DNA of 64,000 nt from Liolophura sinensis (GCF_032854445.1 NC_088304.1:10181704-10245703); one strand, 5' to 3'. Shown: positions 1 to 12,845, counted from the first letter of the stretch. Notes: generated by a model not told the origin, from the sequence alone. Numbers and translations: made by a program.

Positions 1-3000
1 GATCAGCTGTTTGACTAGAGAAATTTTGAGAGATCTTGCAATCAGATGTGATAGTAACAACAACACCACCGTTATGTATACCTCTGGTTGAAATTGGTTG
101 GCACAGTGCCAATCCTGTTTTACTGCTTTGCTGAGAATTTTCTTGACAGAGTTGCTTATGTGAGCAAGATGTATTTTCTGTCAGCAAGAAGTTTCTTCCA
201 TCAGCAAAAAGTTCGTTGTTGTATGTTAAGCTCTAGCTGTGTTCGCTGTTTTTGGAATCTTAAGGGATTTGGTGGATTGCAAATGCCTTTCCTGTTTGAG
301 ATTGCGAGTGTTTAGTCCTATGATAGGTAACATGTCAGACCAAAGTGGTGGCAACGCCATATTGGTATTCCTTTACATTCCTTTAAGTGCCAATCCCTTT
401 CCGAAATGTCACATATAAATTTACCATTAGGTTAATGGTGGATGACAAGTCTAGGAACCCTGTTAAACTGATTGGATTGAAACAGACAGTCCTGTGTGAA
501 GGCTCAGACTACAGCACTGTTAAAGGAATGGATGACAAGTGAACCGTCATTTATTGACTGGATTTTTTTTTTTTTTTTTTTTGCAAAAAAAAGAAAAAAA
601 AGAGCACAGCCGAACTTAAAGTGCACTTATGTTGTCGGAGTTGCAGAAGGTACAATGAAATGGGTATGAAAAAAGAGAATATTCATGAAAAGGAAGATAT
701 GTTTTCGGCAGACCAGGCCTACTCCGGTTTTCCATTGAATGATATTGAAAACTGGGAAATGATCAAATTCAGGCTGGGGATTTAGGAATAAGTGTTTGTG
801 AGATGTTGACAATGGGAACATTTTTGGTGCGAGATGAAATTACTGTGGATCCTTGATTCATTTGGATTGGGTAAAGGAGATTTATGAACAGCTAGACACT
901 GGAACAGCTCTTGTGTTGATATCTTTTTGTAGTTTGTTTCATTTTGTCTCTGCACAGTGTTTCAAATTGAATGGATGTTTGTATAATTTTTTTTCCCACA
1001 GAAGTAGAAAATTTCACGAAGACGGTTGATAGGAAGCTGCTGAATCCATTAACAACAAAATGGTGGACAATCCTTGGCACGTGACCTTTTGACATTGTGA
1101 CTAGACAAGCTGTTGACTTCGAGAACTGTTTGACCTTGAAAACTTTATGACCTTCACAAACTGTGCTATTTTTTCACCCAGATGTCTTTCATTGGTGATC
1201 AGAGTTCTGTGTAAATAGAAATATTTTGTTTATTTGAGTGAAAGGAAAGCTGTTGTTCAAAGGAATAGACCAACAAGGTATTTTGTCTATTTTTGAAGTC
1301 TTTGATGAGATAGTAAATGTACATCTTGTTCATGTTGTATCGTTCAATAAATGTTACATGTCAGAGGCAGAAATTAACTCTTGCCCTCATATTTCATGGT
1401 AAAAATAAAAAGCTGAACTTTTGACAGATTGATCAGCTCAAACTAGCTACCGTACCTATGATTTTCACTGATGACATTTGGTTTATTTTCCTTTTCTTTT
1501 CTGCCTGAATGACAAACTTTCAGATAAACATCATCAATTAAGACACCCCTTGAAAAATATATCATTACACACCCATGACTTGTTTTCTCATGAAGCTTGA
1601 TACCAGAATTTATTATTTACAAGTATACAGTGTCATAGTGTACTTGTATTATTTTGTGAGGTTATTGCCTGTTACAGGAGTTGCTTCCCTTCATAGATCA
1701 CCCACTACATTTGTCTTCCCTTACAAATGGAGGGCACTTAGGAGAACCTGCCCTCCACCCCCATCCCCCTCCCACACCCTCAACCCCACCCCAAATTACC
1801 ACACAAACACACGCACGCACACACTTTGTGATGAAGCAGATCCGGTCACTCTGTTTTCTCATTTAATGTGAAATGTATTTGAACTAAAGACATTTAATGT
1901 AAACTAGATCAACCATAGTGTCACACCAGCTCAAAGTCCAGCTCCATCTAGTCCTTGAGCTGAATCATTCCTTCATCCTGAAGACAATAGCAATTAAGAC
2001 ATAGTTTTTGGAGGGGTTTTTTTTTTTTCACTTTCATCAGTTACATCCTGTAATATTATTGTTTATTATTTGGGGGGGGGGGGGGGGGGGTGGAGGTCAT
2101 CTTGGGGTCATCTTGCCATACATGTATTTTCCATCAGGTTTGTGGATATGTATTTATCATGTTTTCCATAAAGTTCTTGCATTTTGAATTAATTGCTTCC
2201 AAGCTGTCCTTGTTTGTACGTATTTAATCATTGCTTCATTTTGTCCTTGTACTTTTTTCATTTGGCAATTTCTGTGTATTTTCATCTTGCCCTTCTTTTT
2301 TAGCCAGTGTTTCATGATGAATGTATCTGTTGTTGTATTACTGTTATCTCATTTACTTGTCACCCTTTGTCTTTGTAGTTAATAATTCCCGCGTCTTCTT
2401 GTGTATATGTAATTTGTGTATATTTATTTTGTTTTGTTTTCTTTCGTGTACATTCTTTTTGAACAAAACAGCTTCGGTAGATTGCTCAGTATTCTGTTAG
2501 CCTTGTTAATATTCTGAGCACAAACCGTTTTTTTTTTTTTATGAAGTTTTCTTTTTTTTTTTTGTTCTTCTGACGAGCTAATTTTTTTTCCATAAGCACA
2601 ATGTGTACGTAGTATTGATCAAGTCTGTAGTGTTATAATGAAAATTATCCCCTTTTCACAATTCTGTCAATCAAGGAAAGTGAAAACTGATAATTTAGTG
2701 GTTAATAGGGAAATTAGTGCCTTAACTACATCGAGGCTTATGCAAAAATATTACAAGCTCGTGGTGAAGATCTGAAGGAATTACATTAACAAAACTAGCC
2801 CTATTTTACTGTTCTGGGAATGAATGTCTGTATTGGTAAATCATTTATTGGGACTTGTTTCTTGTGACGAAGTATACAGTGGGAATTAGAATTCCAACCT
2901 TCAGTCAGGACTCCAACCTGACTTTAACCTGACTTCAAATGATGGTTCAACCCCAGCCGTGGGCTGAAGATTATCTTTCTTCAGTCAATCAAGATTCAGC

Positions 3001-4698
3001 CTTTTGATGTTGACCTCTGTTCCATACCTGTATATATAGATCGTCTTCTTCAGAATTGGTTTTCCACTGTATTAATTTGTTCTGTTCATTGTTTTGAAAA
3101 TTGTACGTTCAATTATATGATTTTTGAAATGCATAATGAACATGAAATTGTACAAGCCATCCTGAAACCCCTGTCATGTAGTCAACCAGTTGGATAAAAA
3201 ATCACACCTGTCATTAATTACAGTTTAAGTCTTTGAATCCATTAGGCCACAGATTATGTACATGTATGTGAATTTTTCTGTCATTTAACAAGACCAGAAT
3301 TTGTGTTGATTTCCTTCTTTATTCTTTTTTGGACTTCAATTGTTTTTTGTTTTTTTTGACTGTTTTGGGGGATTTTTTTTGGACTTTTTTTTCATACACT
3401 CTGCTTTTATTTGCCACAAATCATAAGCGGTGTAAAGTACTCTGTTAGCTTTCTACACAAAGTTTAAAGAAATGCTCTGTCTTACCTTCTATTTGTGACA
3501 ATAAGTGATGATGAAGAAGTTCTGTACATTCCATAGCTTCAGTCGTATGTATAGTGTCTTTATCACTTTCTGTTTCGATGGCCATGTTAAACTAGCAAAC
3601 TTAGGTTTCTAATCTGTCTGTTTCAGTGTATGTTTTGAATAAGAACTAAATTGAAACTGCATGCACATCGGGTACACCTGTATATTATTACAGTCCAACA
3701 CAGCTAGACTAATACGGTATTTTATAATTTTCAACATTTACACAAAAATTGTCAAAAATTATGAAGTATGTTTTATAGGCTGTATTGGACTAATTTAATT
3801 ACTGACATGGCTGTTCTACCTGTATAATTGTTTAGTTCACACTTCTGGATAGCTCTTTGTGTGTTTAGTTGATCAATCCCACAGCTTGATGGAATCTAAA
3901 ATTTTTGTTTTCTATCTGGGCAATGTTTTATGGCGCTGCGTCCAAAGATATCAGGTCTTACGGAAAAAAGTTTTGGAAACAAGTGTGGCAAGAAAGAAAT
4001 GTGTATTTCATCTTCAATTAAAACTCATACCTACATTTTGGGAAATTATATTTGAATGCGTGAAGTAATTAAAACTAATATTTCGCATTAATTTAACCAG
4101 TAGGTTAAAGCTTGTGCTAGTCTGGCTGTTAGTTTAATGTGCGTTTTTTTTTTCCTTTTTTTATCAGATCAGAAATGTCCAAAATAGCCACAGGGCTTTG
4201 ATAACAATTTCCATGTATCCCAAGTTATGTTAGAAAGGATTTCTGGAGATGGGTAGGAAAGCTAGTTCTATTTTCTGAGAACAAGTTAGCCGTTGCAGAA
4301 ATTCAAGGGAGGTAATCAGCATTGTTGTAAATCTATTAATCACAAGTTTGTTACCAGCTTTATTTTTCCATGCATCAGTCCATGATCTCTTTGAAACCAT
4401 TAGTATGTGTAATTCAACTGTGACAGTAAGTAAACTTCTGTCCTACAAGAGACGACCTGATCGTAAGTCATAATGTTTTGTATTATTTATGAATTGTTGA
4501 TGAAATAAAGAAATATTAATAATTTAATAACTTTTGGTTCTAGTTTCTACAGTGAATGTGGTATGAAGGTTGGGGAGCTGATTGTGGCTCCCAGTTGCTA
4601 ACTCTCATTAGATGTGGGTTCAATCCCAGTCATGGACATGTCCCAAGAAAAACTGATGGACGTCATTGTCTTGTATTCAAATAAATAAATATACTCAT
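1..4698. other. No recognisable gene; T-rich non-coding DNA
   Basis: No open frame here resembles a known protein, and the longest are short and low in complexity. The + strand is T-rich, with poly-T near 566-582 and AATAAA-type hexamers (for example near 1346 and 4502). This would fit a long 3' UTR or intron of a + strand gene lying before the window, but nothing proves that. A run of 19 G lies at 2072-2090. A tRNA-like B-box ('GGGTTCAATCCC', near 4617-4628) suggests a decayed SINE head at about 4560-4660. Confidence 0.5.
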
Positions 4699-5119
4699 CA
4701 ATAATATGAATGCACAAAGCCATTTTAGATTGTTTTCTCTCAGTATTAAGTAACGTGTTAGCTCAATATTTAAAGTAAGCATTCATTATCAGTTGTGGCT
4801 TCTACTTCCACCAAGTTTTCACATTTTAGAACAATAACCCAGGAGCTATGGTAGTGTGAAAACAGAGTGGTCGGTAATTACAGTTCACGCTCTTCTTGAT
4901 GCTAATGGTGGACACTTTACTGAGTGCTGTGAACAGGTTAATACCGACAGCTCTGTTTTCACGCTGCCATAACTCCTGAATTACTGCCCTTAAACGTGAA
5001 AATCCAGTGGATATTGAAGCCACAATTAATAATGAATACTTACCTTGATTTTTGAGTTAACGCGTTATTTAATACTGAGAGATATCAATATAAAATTGCT
5101 TCGTGCATTTATATTATTG
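4699..5119. mobile_element. Large palindromic (foldback/MITE-like) element, about 420 bp
   Basis: The left arm (about 4699-4895) and the reverse complement of the right arm (about 4925-5119) align along nearly their whole length. The ends read 'CAATAATATGAATGCAC' and, reverse complemented, 'CAATAATATAAATGCAC'. Shared inner blocks include 'CTCTCAGTATTAA' and 'GTGAAAACAGAG'. Only a short spacer separates the arms. It has no coding capacity, so it is probably a non-autonomous DNA transposon. I could not identify a clear target-site duplication. Confidence 0.75.
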
Positions 5120-5140
5120 TTGGTTGTAAATAAATCAATC

Positions 5141-5369
5141 GTAATGGCAACAAACAGACTATGATAATGTCATGCTGTCTTGCCAGGGACCACTTGCCTA
5201 ACACCAATATAATGTTGGTAATGGCAACAAACAGTCTACAATGCTGTCATGCTGTCTTGCCGGGGGCCACTTGCCTTACACCAATATAATGTTGGTAATG
5301 GCAACAAGCAGTCTACGATACTGTCATGCTGTCTTGCCGGGGACCACTTGCCTTACACCAATATAATGT
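5141..5369. repeat. 77-bp tandem triplication
   Basis: Three consecutive units start at 5141, 5218 and 5295, each beginning 'GTAATGGCAACAA' and ending near 'CCAATATAATGT'. Spacing is exactly 77 bp and divergence between units is low. The array starts about 20 bp after the palindromic element on its left. Confidence 0.9.
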
Positions 5370-8079
5370 AACATGTAGAAAAGTTCACCAGTATAACTTG
5401 ATATTATGGGTGGTGATTTCTTCCGTCCATAATATACTGGCTGTTAGTAAAAAGTAAAAAAATTCGTAAGTATGCCATTAAACAATGGAACAAAAAGGGA
5501 AATTGCAATTGTATCTGTGTTAAAGACACAGTTTTTATAATCCTGAGCATTTAGTATTAATAACCTCCCAAGTTCACATGTAGCCCTCACTGAAAGAAGA
5601 AGCCACGAGTTCAAATCCAACTCGGGTCCACATTTTGTTTAGTCAGAAAGTCTGCAGATTTGGATTCAGTGTGCATGTGTGCTATCGACTTAAACTACTC
5701 ACAGCCATTGTAGGCCTAGACTGAAGAAAAGTTACACTGCATAGGATAGATCACCCATCAGTAATAAAATCAAGAAATAAAATCATGTCAGTTAAACAAA
5801 TAGTTTAAAAAATATAGTTTAATTTTACCCTTTTCGGCTTGTAAATGCACGATATTTTGAAGTTTGAAGTGGTGATCTATGGGAGGAATGTATTTTACTT
5901 GAAGTTTGGTATGTAGAAATGCATTATCAGAAGCACAAAAAATGATACTTTTGATGCCAATATTTAACTTTTTTCCTGATTAGAATTTAATAAAATTTCA
6001 CACAACCCGCCTCCTCGCCCCCACTCTGTTGTTGTTGTATACAGTGGATGAATCAATCAGGATCAAGCAAAATGTGTCAATTGAAAATATGCTTCACTAC
6101 AGGTGAAATACAGTACTTCAATCTGGCAGAATTATTAGCGGAAAAAAGAGTTGCAAGAGGTTTGATATGTCAAGATTTCATGTAGCTGACATATAGCTCA
6201 TATGTGCTATCTGCCTCTCTCCCCTTGCTGTCCAATAAAAAAAAAATATGGGTTATTTGACTAAGAGTTCTGCAGTGAAAATACCAATCAATTAGATAGA
6301 CCTAAAATGGTCAGCAGAAATAACTATGTCAACCAGATTAGTTAGAACTGTACCCTGAAATCCTTTAACCCATCTCAATGAACACATGAAAGCTGACCTT
6401 AGGATTTCATCAAGCTGTGTCAACACAGTCTGTTGTGATGTCAGAATGATGACAAATATATAGGGCAACGTGGCTGAAGGAACTACACATGCCTATATAT
6501 AGGCACACTGCCTAGCTGTTGTGTTATTAAGCCTACTCTATGCTTGACCTTGTTCACATGGACTAGGCTAAGTACAGTATAGCGTCACATTATACAGAGA
6601 GAAGGCAGGTGAGTGAAAATCAAGTTATATTGGCTGTTGTTTATTTAGTTCACATACATAGACTATATGGTCCACGCTGCCATACTAGTAACTCATTATC
6701 GGTTTAAACAAACCAAATTATTAAGTTCATCATCAGGCCTAATTAATCAAGACTGTGTTCAGTGCAATATATGATACAAGCAAACTATAAACTTGCTTGT
6801 TGCATTGTAAACAGATTTTAGGAAATATATGTACAAGCGTTAGTTGATGTTCCTCACAGCGTGGTTTTGGTGCCATCATACATAAAATCGGGATCCTATT
6901 AAAGGTTAAAAAAAAAAAAAAATGACGAAGGGCAGTGGGATTCGAGCCTTCAACCGGGCATATAGGCCACGTGTTTGACTGGAAACTTGGTGGTTCATTT
7001 GGCTTTGCCAACGGATACGTTTTGCAAGAAGAATACTTTCAGAAAACTCTCAAGTAGTAATTGTATATCAACTAAAAGTTATTTAAAAGTTTCTGTGTAC
7101 CGGTAAGTGGAAAGCATCTGCTTGTGGTATGACGAAAGGTAGCAGTTGTTTATGGTCATGCGCGGTGACATGTGTGACGTCACTGAGGACGAAATCATAG
7201 GAGGGTCAATATCTGGGGGATTTGGGCTTCCCCTTTCACCACAGACGTGCGAAGTAGAAATACGGGAGCGACAAGAGGTAAAAAGGTTTAACTGGTAAGT
7301 AAGCCGTCCTCGATAATTATTTTTCAGAATAGCCACGTATATTTTCCTAAACCACTGAGCAGCGTCCAGATTTTCTCCTATTTCACTGCGGGGAACTCCT
7401 ATCCCACGCGCATGGTCTTTCCTAACATGATCAAGAAAAAAACTCGGTGCAGTTGAACTTTTTGCCTTTACTTGACCGAGTTTTTCTTATGCTTGTGTCA
7501 CATCATCCTCTGAACTTCTTTTACAGTTGTAATATATTCACACAAACTAAGTGCATTTTTAATGGAAGTGAGTATGTTACAAATGCAAACTTTTAGATCC
7601 TGCCATTATGCAACTTTTTGTACGCCGGCTTGATGGTGACTCTCCGAGTGTCAAACTTACAGTGCAGCCAAAACTAAACATCGCAGTGACTCACGTAAAC
7701 TGAGTGACATAGTTGACGATGTCGTCTGAATTAGTGCAGCGGATCGAAAATCGAACAAGCTTGTTCGTAATAAGTAATTATGATCACGACCAAATGTTTA
7801 CGTAAATGTCCTCCGGTTTTTTTAAATAACCCTGTCAAGCGATCGGCCATAAACGAAGTGCAGCATGTCACGCTTGCGATTTTGTCCCCAAGTTTACTCT
7901 CTCTCTCTCTCTCTCTCTCACTTCCTGCTCCTAACCAGACACCACCTCTTAATTCATAAGACTGTGAGAGGCCCTTGGCTGGCAAGGGCACACAGTGGCC
8001 AGTATTCACAAACTTACCTCAAAGATGGCTGGCATTGCAATCTGTATATTGAAAAGCCCTGCAAAGCATAGCCGAATCC
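5370..8079. other. No gene seen; decayed repeats and possible regulatory DNA
   Basis: No frame looks like a protein. A tRNA B-box-like 'GAGTTCAAATCC' near 5608 suggests a decayed SINE. The stretch at about 5890-6120 matches 14050-14275, a dispersed repeat. A (CT)n microsatellite lies at 7897-7919. At 7430-7490 an inverted repeat (arms like 'AAGAAAAAAACTCGGT' and 'ACCGAGTTTTTCTT') could form a hairpin. A palindromic CRE-like TGACGTCA is at 7175-7182. Whether any of this is the POR promoter or its first exon cannot be told. Confidence 0.45.
7175..7182. promoter_or_regulatory. CRE-like palindrome TGACGTCA
   Basis: This is a perfect 8-bp match to the CREB/ATF consensus, in a CpG-containing stretch about 8.3 kb before the POR start codon. 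An 8-mer occurs by chance about once per 65 kb, so the match alone is weak evidence. Confidence 0.2.
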
Positions 8080-8603
8080 TAGCCCCGAAAGACTCCAGCT
8101 CCTTTTCTTATACTGGCCTAGCGTCGTTGGAGTCTCAATGCTAACAGTATTAATTTTGTACTCATACAGGTCCAGGCCAGTTCTCTGTGTTACAGATCAA
8201 GTCTCGTCCAAGTAGAAGACACCAGCCTAAAGACCTACTTTCCTCAGCCACTGCACTGCAACCGTATGTCCCTACTCGACTTAGAATAGATTTATTATCA
8301 CCATTAAGGCTTCAACAATACACGCTCTTTGGCTGTGGCTGCAGTGGTGAGCAGCTACATGTAGGCCTACGCGCATGTCCTGCTTCATAGGGGAATAAAT
8401 CCATTGTAAAGTGAGTAGGGGCATATGGTGGCAATATGGAAAGCAGGTCTTTAGGTTGGTATCTTTTAGTTGCACGAGAGTTGTTCCATAACAAAGAGAA
8501 TCGGCCTGGACCTTCTTTGAGTACAAAATTAATACTGTTAGCGTCGCGACTCCAACAACGCTAGGCCAATATAAGAAAAGGAGTTGGGATACTTTCGGGG
8601 CTA
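8080..8603. mobile_element. Palindromic element with about 250-bp arms and putative 10-bp target duplication
   Basis: The left end reads 'TAGCCCCGAAAG' and the right end 'CTTTCGGGGCTA'. The arms align inward through 'CTCCTTTTCTTATA', 'GGCCTAGCG', 'CTAACAGTATTAATTTTGT' and 'GGTCCAGGCC' to a centre near 8341. The flanks are AGCCGAATCC (8070-8079) and AGTTGAATCC (8604-8613), 8 of 10 identical, as expected of an ageing target-site duplication. It has no protein-coding capacity. An 8-10 bp duplication would suit hAT- or Mutator-like mobilisation, but that assignment is inference. Confidence 0.75.
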
Positions 8604-9543
8604 AGTTGAATCCCTACATTAGGCCTACCAACTGTGTGGTTTTCCAGAAGCTATGATGTGACTTAACCTGTAATTACCCCTTAATGTGCATCTCTTAATT
8701 AGCACCCTGAAAGTAATATAAGTAAAACTGTTTTACAATTTGAAAAATAGGCTACCGGAGTTGTGTGCCTATTAGGTCCTGGAAAAATGTGTAAACAGCA
8801 TAGCAACTGAGCGATACGATGACTGATTTTCACTCATATATCGGCCATGTAGATGACACAAAAGCACTCCTATCTGGTTTATCTGACTCGAATTGAACAT
8901 CCACCAAATTAGGGTAGTGCCTGTGGAAAATTTGACACGGTTTCGCAGTTAACAGGCTATAAATTTTTATAACCAAGCTGAGCGATATTGGCTGTGACAC
9001 TAAGATCCATGCACTCCGGCCAGCCGATTGTGAGTTGCACTGACGACAACAGTCTGTCACTCAAAACTAGTGACACTAACAGTCGAGGTAATCTTTTATG
9101 TTTTATAAAACCATCGCCGACAAAAATAAATAAGGTTTGACTTATAGTGAATGGAAACAACGATTGGTAACATATAGAAATGCCAGTTTAAAAATTTTGC
9201 AGGCTTCAAGATCTGGTTCATATTTTATAAATCTGAGCCATTTTTAGGCCATGTATGTAACTATACAGTATCCTGCGTTGTGCTGCTGCAGTCAAAAGTC
9301 AAAAGTTTAAACGATCGAAATTTGATTCAACATCAAACCATCTGTCTGCAGATGGGAAAGCTCAGTGTTGGGGATCTACTTTAAGGCAAGGTGGATGCTT
9401 TCGTTACCGGTTCTGTACTGAACGAGCCCCTTCTGAGATGTTCAATCTGAAGAGCTGGTTCATCAATGAATTGACGTCACTCTACCATGTGACAGCAGCC
9501 TGAGCTTAAAATCTCCCTTTTCTTACAGATTTTCAAAATAGAC
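8604..9543. other. No gene seen
   Basis: This is an AT-rich stretch between the palindromic element and a SINE. I see no recognisable protein, RNA gene or clear tandem repeat. Confidence 0.5.
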
Positions 9544-9825
9544 AAGGGGCCTCCGTGGCTCAGTTTGTTAGCGCGCTAGCGCAGCGTAAGACCCAGGAGT
9601 CTCTCACCAATGCAGTCGCCGTGAGTTCAAGTCCAGCTCATGCTGGCTTCCTCTCCGGCCGTATGTGGGAAGGTCTGTCAGCAACCTGCGGATGGTCGTG
9701 GGTTTCCCCTGGACTGTGCCCGGTTTCCACTCACCATAATGCTGGCCGCCGTCGTATAATTGAAATATTCTTATGTACGGCGTAAAACACCAATCAAATA
9801 AATAAATGAATAAATCAAAATAGAC
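9533..9825 (+). mobile_element. Full-length SINE (family A) with perfect 11-bp target duplication
   Basis: The element body is 9544-9814. It has a tRNA-like head with an A-box region ('CCGTGGCTCAGTTTGTTAGC') and B-box ('GAGTTCAAGTCC'). The body includes 'GATGGTCGTGGGTTTCC' and 'CACCATAATGCTGGCCGC', and the tail reads 'ACGGCGTAAAACACCAATC' followed by (AAAT)n. It is flanked by TCAAAATAGAC at 9533-9543 and 9815-9825. This is the best reference copy in the window and was mobilised by a LINE machinery that is not seen here. Confidence 0.92.
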
Positions 9826-10077
9826 CTTGACAGACTCAACCTTAGAAGTAAATCATGTTAACTCTATGTGCGCACATTTTACTTGAGCCCATATAGATGG
9901 ACTCAGTGCTACAAAGAATTTTACTGAATCCACCCCTGCCTCTCAAAAAACATGGTGTGGATTTCAACCCCCACCTATTAACATGCAGTCAAACGCAATC
10001 CTTGCAACTCATTTCTGTCTCAGTATCTGGTGGAATCTTGAATGTTAACTTCTTGATTTCATACTTCCTTCTGACTT
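9826..10077. other. No gene seen between SINEs
   Basis: Short unremarkable spacer with no coding or repeat signal that I can name. Confidence 0.4.
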
Positions 10078-10306
10078 GCTAGGCACCCTGCACAGAGAGG
10101 TTGGGGCAAGGAAACGACTGGTTGCCCCTTGTCAGTATGATGTGACTGGGTGGGGTATCATGTCTGCTGTCTTTGGTATAGTTTTTCAGTACCAGCAGCA
10201 TTGATTTCGCCCTATCAGAAGGAGACACCGTTTATGCACTCCGATGACTGTAACTACATATGACTCTGTGTCATCACATGACTGCGAAATTGTTAAGTAC
10301 TATAGG
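10078..10306 (+). mobile_element. SINE (family C), 5'-truncated
   Basis: The body contains 'CAGTATGATGTGACTGGGT' and 'GGGGTATCATGTCTG'. The 3' part contains 'CATGACTGCGAAATTGTTAAG', so it belongs with the copy at 35342-35620. The tRNA head is missing and the final '...CCCAAGCACTCACTC' tail is replaced by unrelated sequence. Confidence 0.75.
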
Positions 10307-12590
10307 AGACCCTTAGCACTACCCTCTACGATCAAACAAATTAGCTCTATCTAGTTGTCGCATTAACAGTTAGAACTGTGGAGAAACAGTGATTTTGAAA
10401 TGTCACCTGGCTTACTTAAGGTTTTGAAGTCAGCCGGCCAATTATTATACTTTCATTGCTACATGTATCTGCAAACACAACTTCAATCTCCATAATCCAT
10501 CGCAGAAGGGCATAAAAAAGACTAGGTAATGGCACTGCGTGAGTATTATAATACGGACACAAAGCTCATTCCTCACCACACTTAGCTCTGCCCTGATTGT
10601 CTTTACATGTCTCTCTGAGCGCAGACAAGGTAAAATGTAACGTGTCTGGTCAAAGGAGACTAGGAGTAGTAACACCTTACCTGTCTTTGATTCTAGCCAT
10701 GTGAACAGGGTGTCATGCCTTGATCCATTGGGTCACATCTGACCCCGTTTGACCTCTGTTTTAACCAGTCCGCACTCCAATACTTGGAAAGAGGGTTGTG
10801 GCTTTCTGTTTAGTAAACCGAAATATATCGCTTGTATTGAGCTAATTTGCCTGATATTGGGATCGCATACATGTCAGCATAGTAAAAAATAAAACAAAAT
10901 GTAGACGTACGATTTTAGCTTTATGGTAAATCACTAAAACAATAGTCTACAGGTACTTATCTTTCCTATTGAACTGTGTGGTTATTTCTTGTGTACTCTA
11001 AAAGCACTCAATTATATACAAATAAACAGTATGGCATTTGTAGTTAGCTGTTTGTTCAAACTCAAAACTGAGTGTCCACATGTTGGTGTTCTCATAGCAG
11101 CTCTATGTCATCAAAACATATGCCACTGACTGTCCATACCACCCCCTCAGACTAGATGTTGAGCAAATGGATATTTACGGTTTGCTTTTACATGTGTGTT
11201 GCCGCACAAGGAGGAGTGGCCTGTGCCTTGTCCTCCAACTGTCCGTTATGAAGTTTTTAATAGCCACTATGCCATCTTATCACAAGGAGGCTGTGGAGAT
11301 ATCTGATTGGACAGAAACTTTTTCGCGCTAAGCACTTTTCACTGCGCCGTGCACAGGGTGAGAATATAAGTACAAATGGCAAGAGGTATCTAATATCTTG
11401 TTCCTAAATCTAAAGTTGCGCGCACAGCGGGGACATCTGCTGTGCATTCGGCCACGAGTAACTTTGTACAGCAACTAGCCCTCATAGCTGTAGAATACTG
11501 AAGATCAGAAGGCATTTCATGATCACCGAGGAATAAAGTGAACACCCAAATGAAGGTGTTAAGAAAAGACAATGCCAGACGAAATGTACATATGCACCAC
11601 TTAAAAGTTACCAGAGACACCATTTTATTTTTTATGATATTACGTAACCAAGATGATCTGCTTAACTGAGATAAGTTTTAACTGATTGGATGTGAGTTAT
11701 TCTATAACCCAAGAACGCACCTGTTTCACTCCTAGTCGCGATCTGTTAACCATGTATTCTGTTACATTGTGAGAACTAAATAATCATTATGATATCTTTA
11801 CAACCCCCCCCCCCCCCCCCCCATCCCTCCCTCATTTACTGTTGTCTCCCTTCCACGACAGGCCCCACCCTCTGACATATGTACCTCACCTAGGGTTACC
11901 TGCCATTTGTTGCTGTTTCTCTTAACAGCCGCGACAGCTGCTGCCTGAACCGAGATTGAAAGCAATTGTGCTAGTACACGGGTAACACATGGATAAACAC
12001 AAGGACAGGAATCAGCCAAGTGTAAATGGTTAACAGAACGTTCAGATTGACAATTAATATTGTCACATTCAGTGTGGAGAGATATGGGTTGTTGTTGGGG
12101 AGCTACCAAAGTGTGTGTATGTGTAAAAACCAAGTACATGTAACCAAAGTTATATAAGAGTTAACCATTGCCTAACCAGGACACTTTTACATGCTTCTGA
12201 ACATTTCATGGTGAGTTGTTAATTCTTTTCATTTGGATACTCCGTTCTTGTGTATTTTATTCATAGTTTTTAGCATCCGACTTTCTCGCAAGGACCAGGA
12301 GGTGATAAATAGCATGGAACTCAATGGGTGATTTTTGCCGAATTCTAAAGTTTAAAGTACATGTAGTGTAGGACAAAGCTATCTTATTTGAAAGTTAGCC
12401 ACATTCTGATTATTTTTCCAGAAGAAAATTCTTACCTAAAACTGTATTTTTCATTATTCATACTGAAATCTCATTCAAGGCCTGTATGATAAAGGTGTAT
12501 CTCAGTCCAAGGTTTTACATGTATATGTCCATGTTTTATCATCCAAGTTGGACAGGCGTCGTGCACATTTGCATGTCGATCATCCATTTA
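10307..12590. other. No gene seen; simple sequence
   Basis: There is no recognisable coding sequence. A run of 19 C lies at 11804-11822. A short block near 11290-11370 carries ATTGG (an inverted CCAAT) and TATAAG. It resembles a promoter only superficially and no transcript is visible downstream. Confidence 0.45.
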
Positions 12591-12594
12591 GTAG

Positions 12595-12845
12595 AATCCC
12601 AGTTGACCCTAATGTACCCTAATTCTTCAGCATTTCAACCATCACTGTGACCAATAGTTTGAAACATTCTAAGAGAACTGTGGGGTTTAGAGAAATAATC
12701 TGCACAATTTATGAAGCTTGCATTTTTAGCAACACAAACAAATCATTTTTTATGTTATTTTCGTAATAATTGTATGCATAAATTTCGCTGAAAAAAAGTT
12801 CTTTAGTGGGTGAAAAAGTTGAAGATTTACAGTATGTGTGGTACG
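12595..12845. mobile_element. MITE-like element with CTTCAACcTTTT-type terminal inverted repeats
   Basis: The left end (about 12610, 'ACCCTAATTCTTCAGCATTTC') and right end (about 12810-12835, 'GAAAAAGTTGAAGATTTACAG') are inverted and related to the ends of the elements at 14676-14894 and 26720-26955. It is internally non-coding. The right end abuts a minus-strand SINE tail. Confidence 0.5.

Noticed and set aside
1575-1871. 98-codon frame with a Pro/Thr-rich end
   Set aside because: Composition comes from a CA/CCC-rich simple stretch; no motif or splice context.
8187-8526. Open frames on both strands near the palindrome
   Set aside because: Mirror-image frames produced by the two arms of the palindromic element.
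11798-12139. 113-codon minus-strand open frame
   Set aside because: It ends in a Gly run from the poly-C tract and has no recognisable motif.
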